39,956 nucleotides of DNA from an uncultured Eubacterium sp. GTDB lineage: Bacteria; Bacillota; Clostridia; Peptostreptococcales; Anaerovoracaceae. Of the stretch, positions 39,955-39,956 are shown piece after piece. The position numbers and the translations under genes are program-made. The stretch covers positions 1-39,956 of the forward strand of contig CALCKF010000007.1 in assembly GCA_937966095.1 (NCBI GenBank). The letters are read 5' to 3'. Each line of letters opens with the position of its first letter. Position 1 is the first letter of the stretch. A model generated the notes under the pieces. The model searched no databases and had not been told where the DNA came from. It saw only the letters and a program-made list of their open reading frames with translations.

Positions 39955-39956
39955 AA

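Overview
The window looks like a chromosomal stretch from an anaerobic, low-to-moderate GC Gram-positive bacterium of the class Clostridia. Supporting signs are strong AGGAGG-type ribosome binding sites, AGA/AGG arginine codons, heavy ATA use for isoleucine, a giant 2-hydroxyacyl-CoA-dehydratase activase-type protein, superoxide reductase, an EFR1-type ferredoxin and a HrcA/CIRCE element. A family such as Anaerovoracaceae is possible, but that is only a guess from gene style. Nearly all genes are on the + strand; the one exception is a YkgJ-like gene at 10145-10732. No phage, insertion sequence or CRISPR array was seen.

Layout. 1-1632: the end of a MarR-type regulator, overlapped by a YczE-like membrane domain fused to a cytidylate-kinase-like domain. 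1756-4654: a tightly coupled run of zinc-ribbon protein, Ser/Thr-kinase-like protein, DUF4186 protein, EFR1 flavodoxin/ferredoxin and SGNH hydrolase. 4814-7815: overlapping ppx and ppk1 (polyphosphate turnover). 7944-8585: superoxide reductase and a ferredoxin:thioredoxin-reductase-like protein. 8712-10115: MATE transporter. 10145-10732 (minus): YkgJ-like cysteine cluster protein, possibly leaderless. 10817-15070: 1417-residue double activase. 15160-15891: YebC. 15969-19039: two sodium:solute symporters around a small excisionase-type HTH gene. 19207-21520: nitrilase-family amidohydrolase and APC permease. 21600-21784: a structured RNA resembling 6S RNA. 21890-23794: htpG behind a perfect CIRCE. 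23883-25690: FNT channel and P1/DmpA-type peptidase. 25695-29016: polA and coaE.

29034-29656 holds a promoter, an unidentified structured RNA of about 370 nt, and a tRNA-Leu(GAG) with its own promoter and terminator.

29844-39878 is an acetoin-dehydrogenase-like regulon: lipoate-protein ligase, zinc alcohol dehydrogenase, an AcoR-like sigma-54 activator, E1 alpha, E1 beta, a free-standing lipoyl domain, a free-standing E2 catalytic domain, E3 and an MFS transporter. Two sequences fit the sigma-54 -24/-12 promoter, one before the ligase gene and one before E1 alpha. Each has TGTAAC/GTTACA half-sites upstream. The inferred logic is that the activator senses a substrate such as acetoin and switches on both the 2-oxo-acid-dehydrogenase-like complex and the ligase that lipoylates it. 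E2 is split in two, and no peripheral-subunit-binding domain is encoded in the cluster.

The items most worth following up are the RNA at 29069-29440, the split E2 without a subunit-binding domain, the YczE-kinase fusion and the zinc-ribbon/kinase operon.
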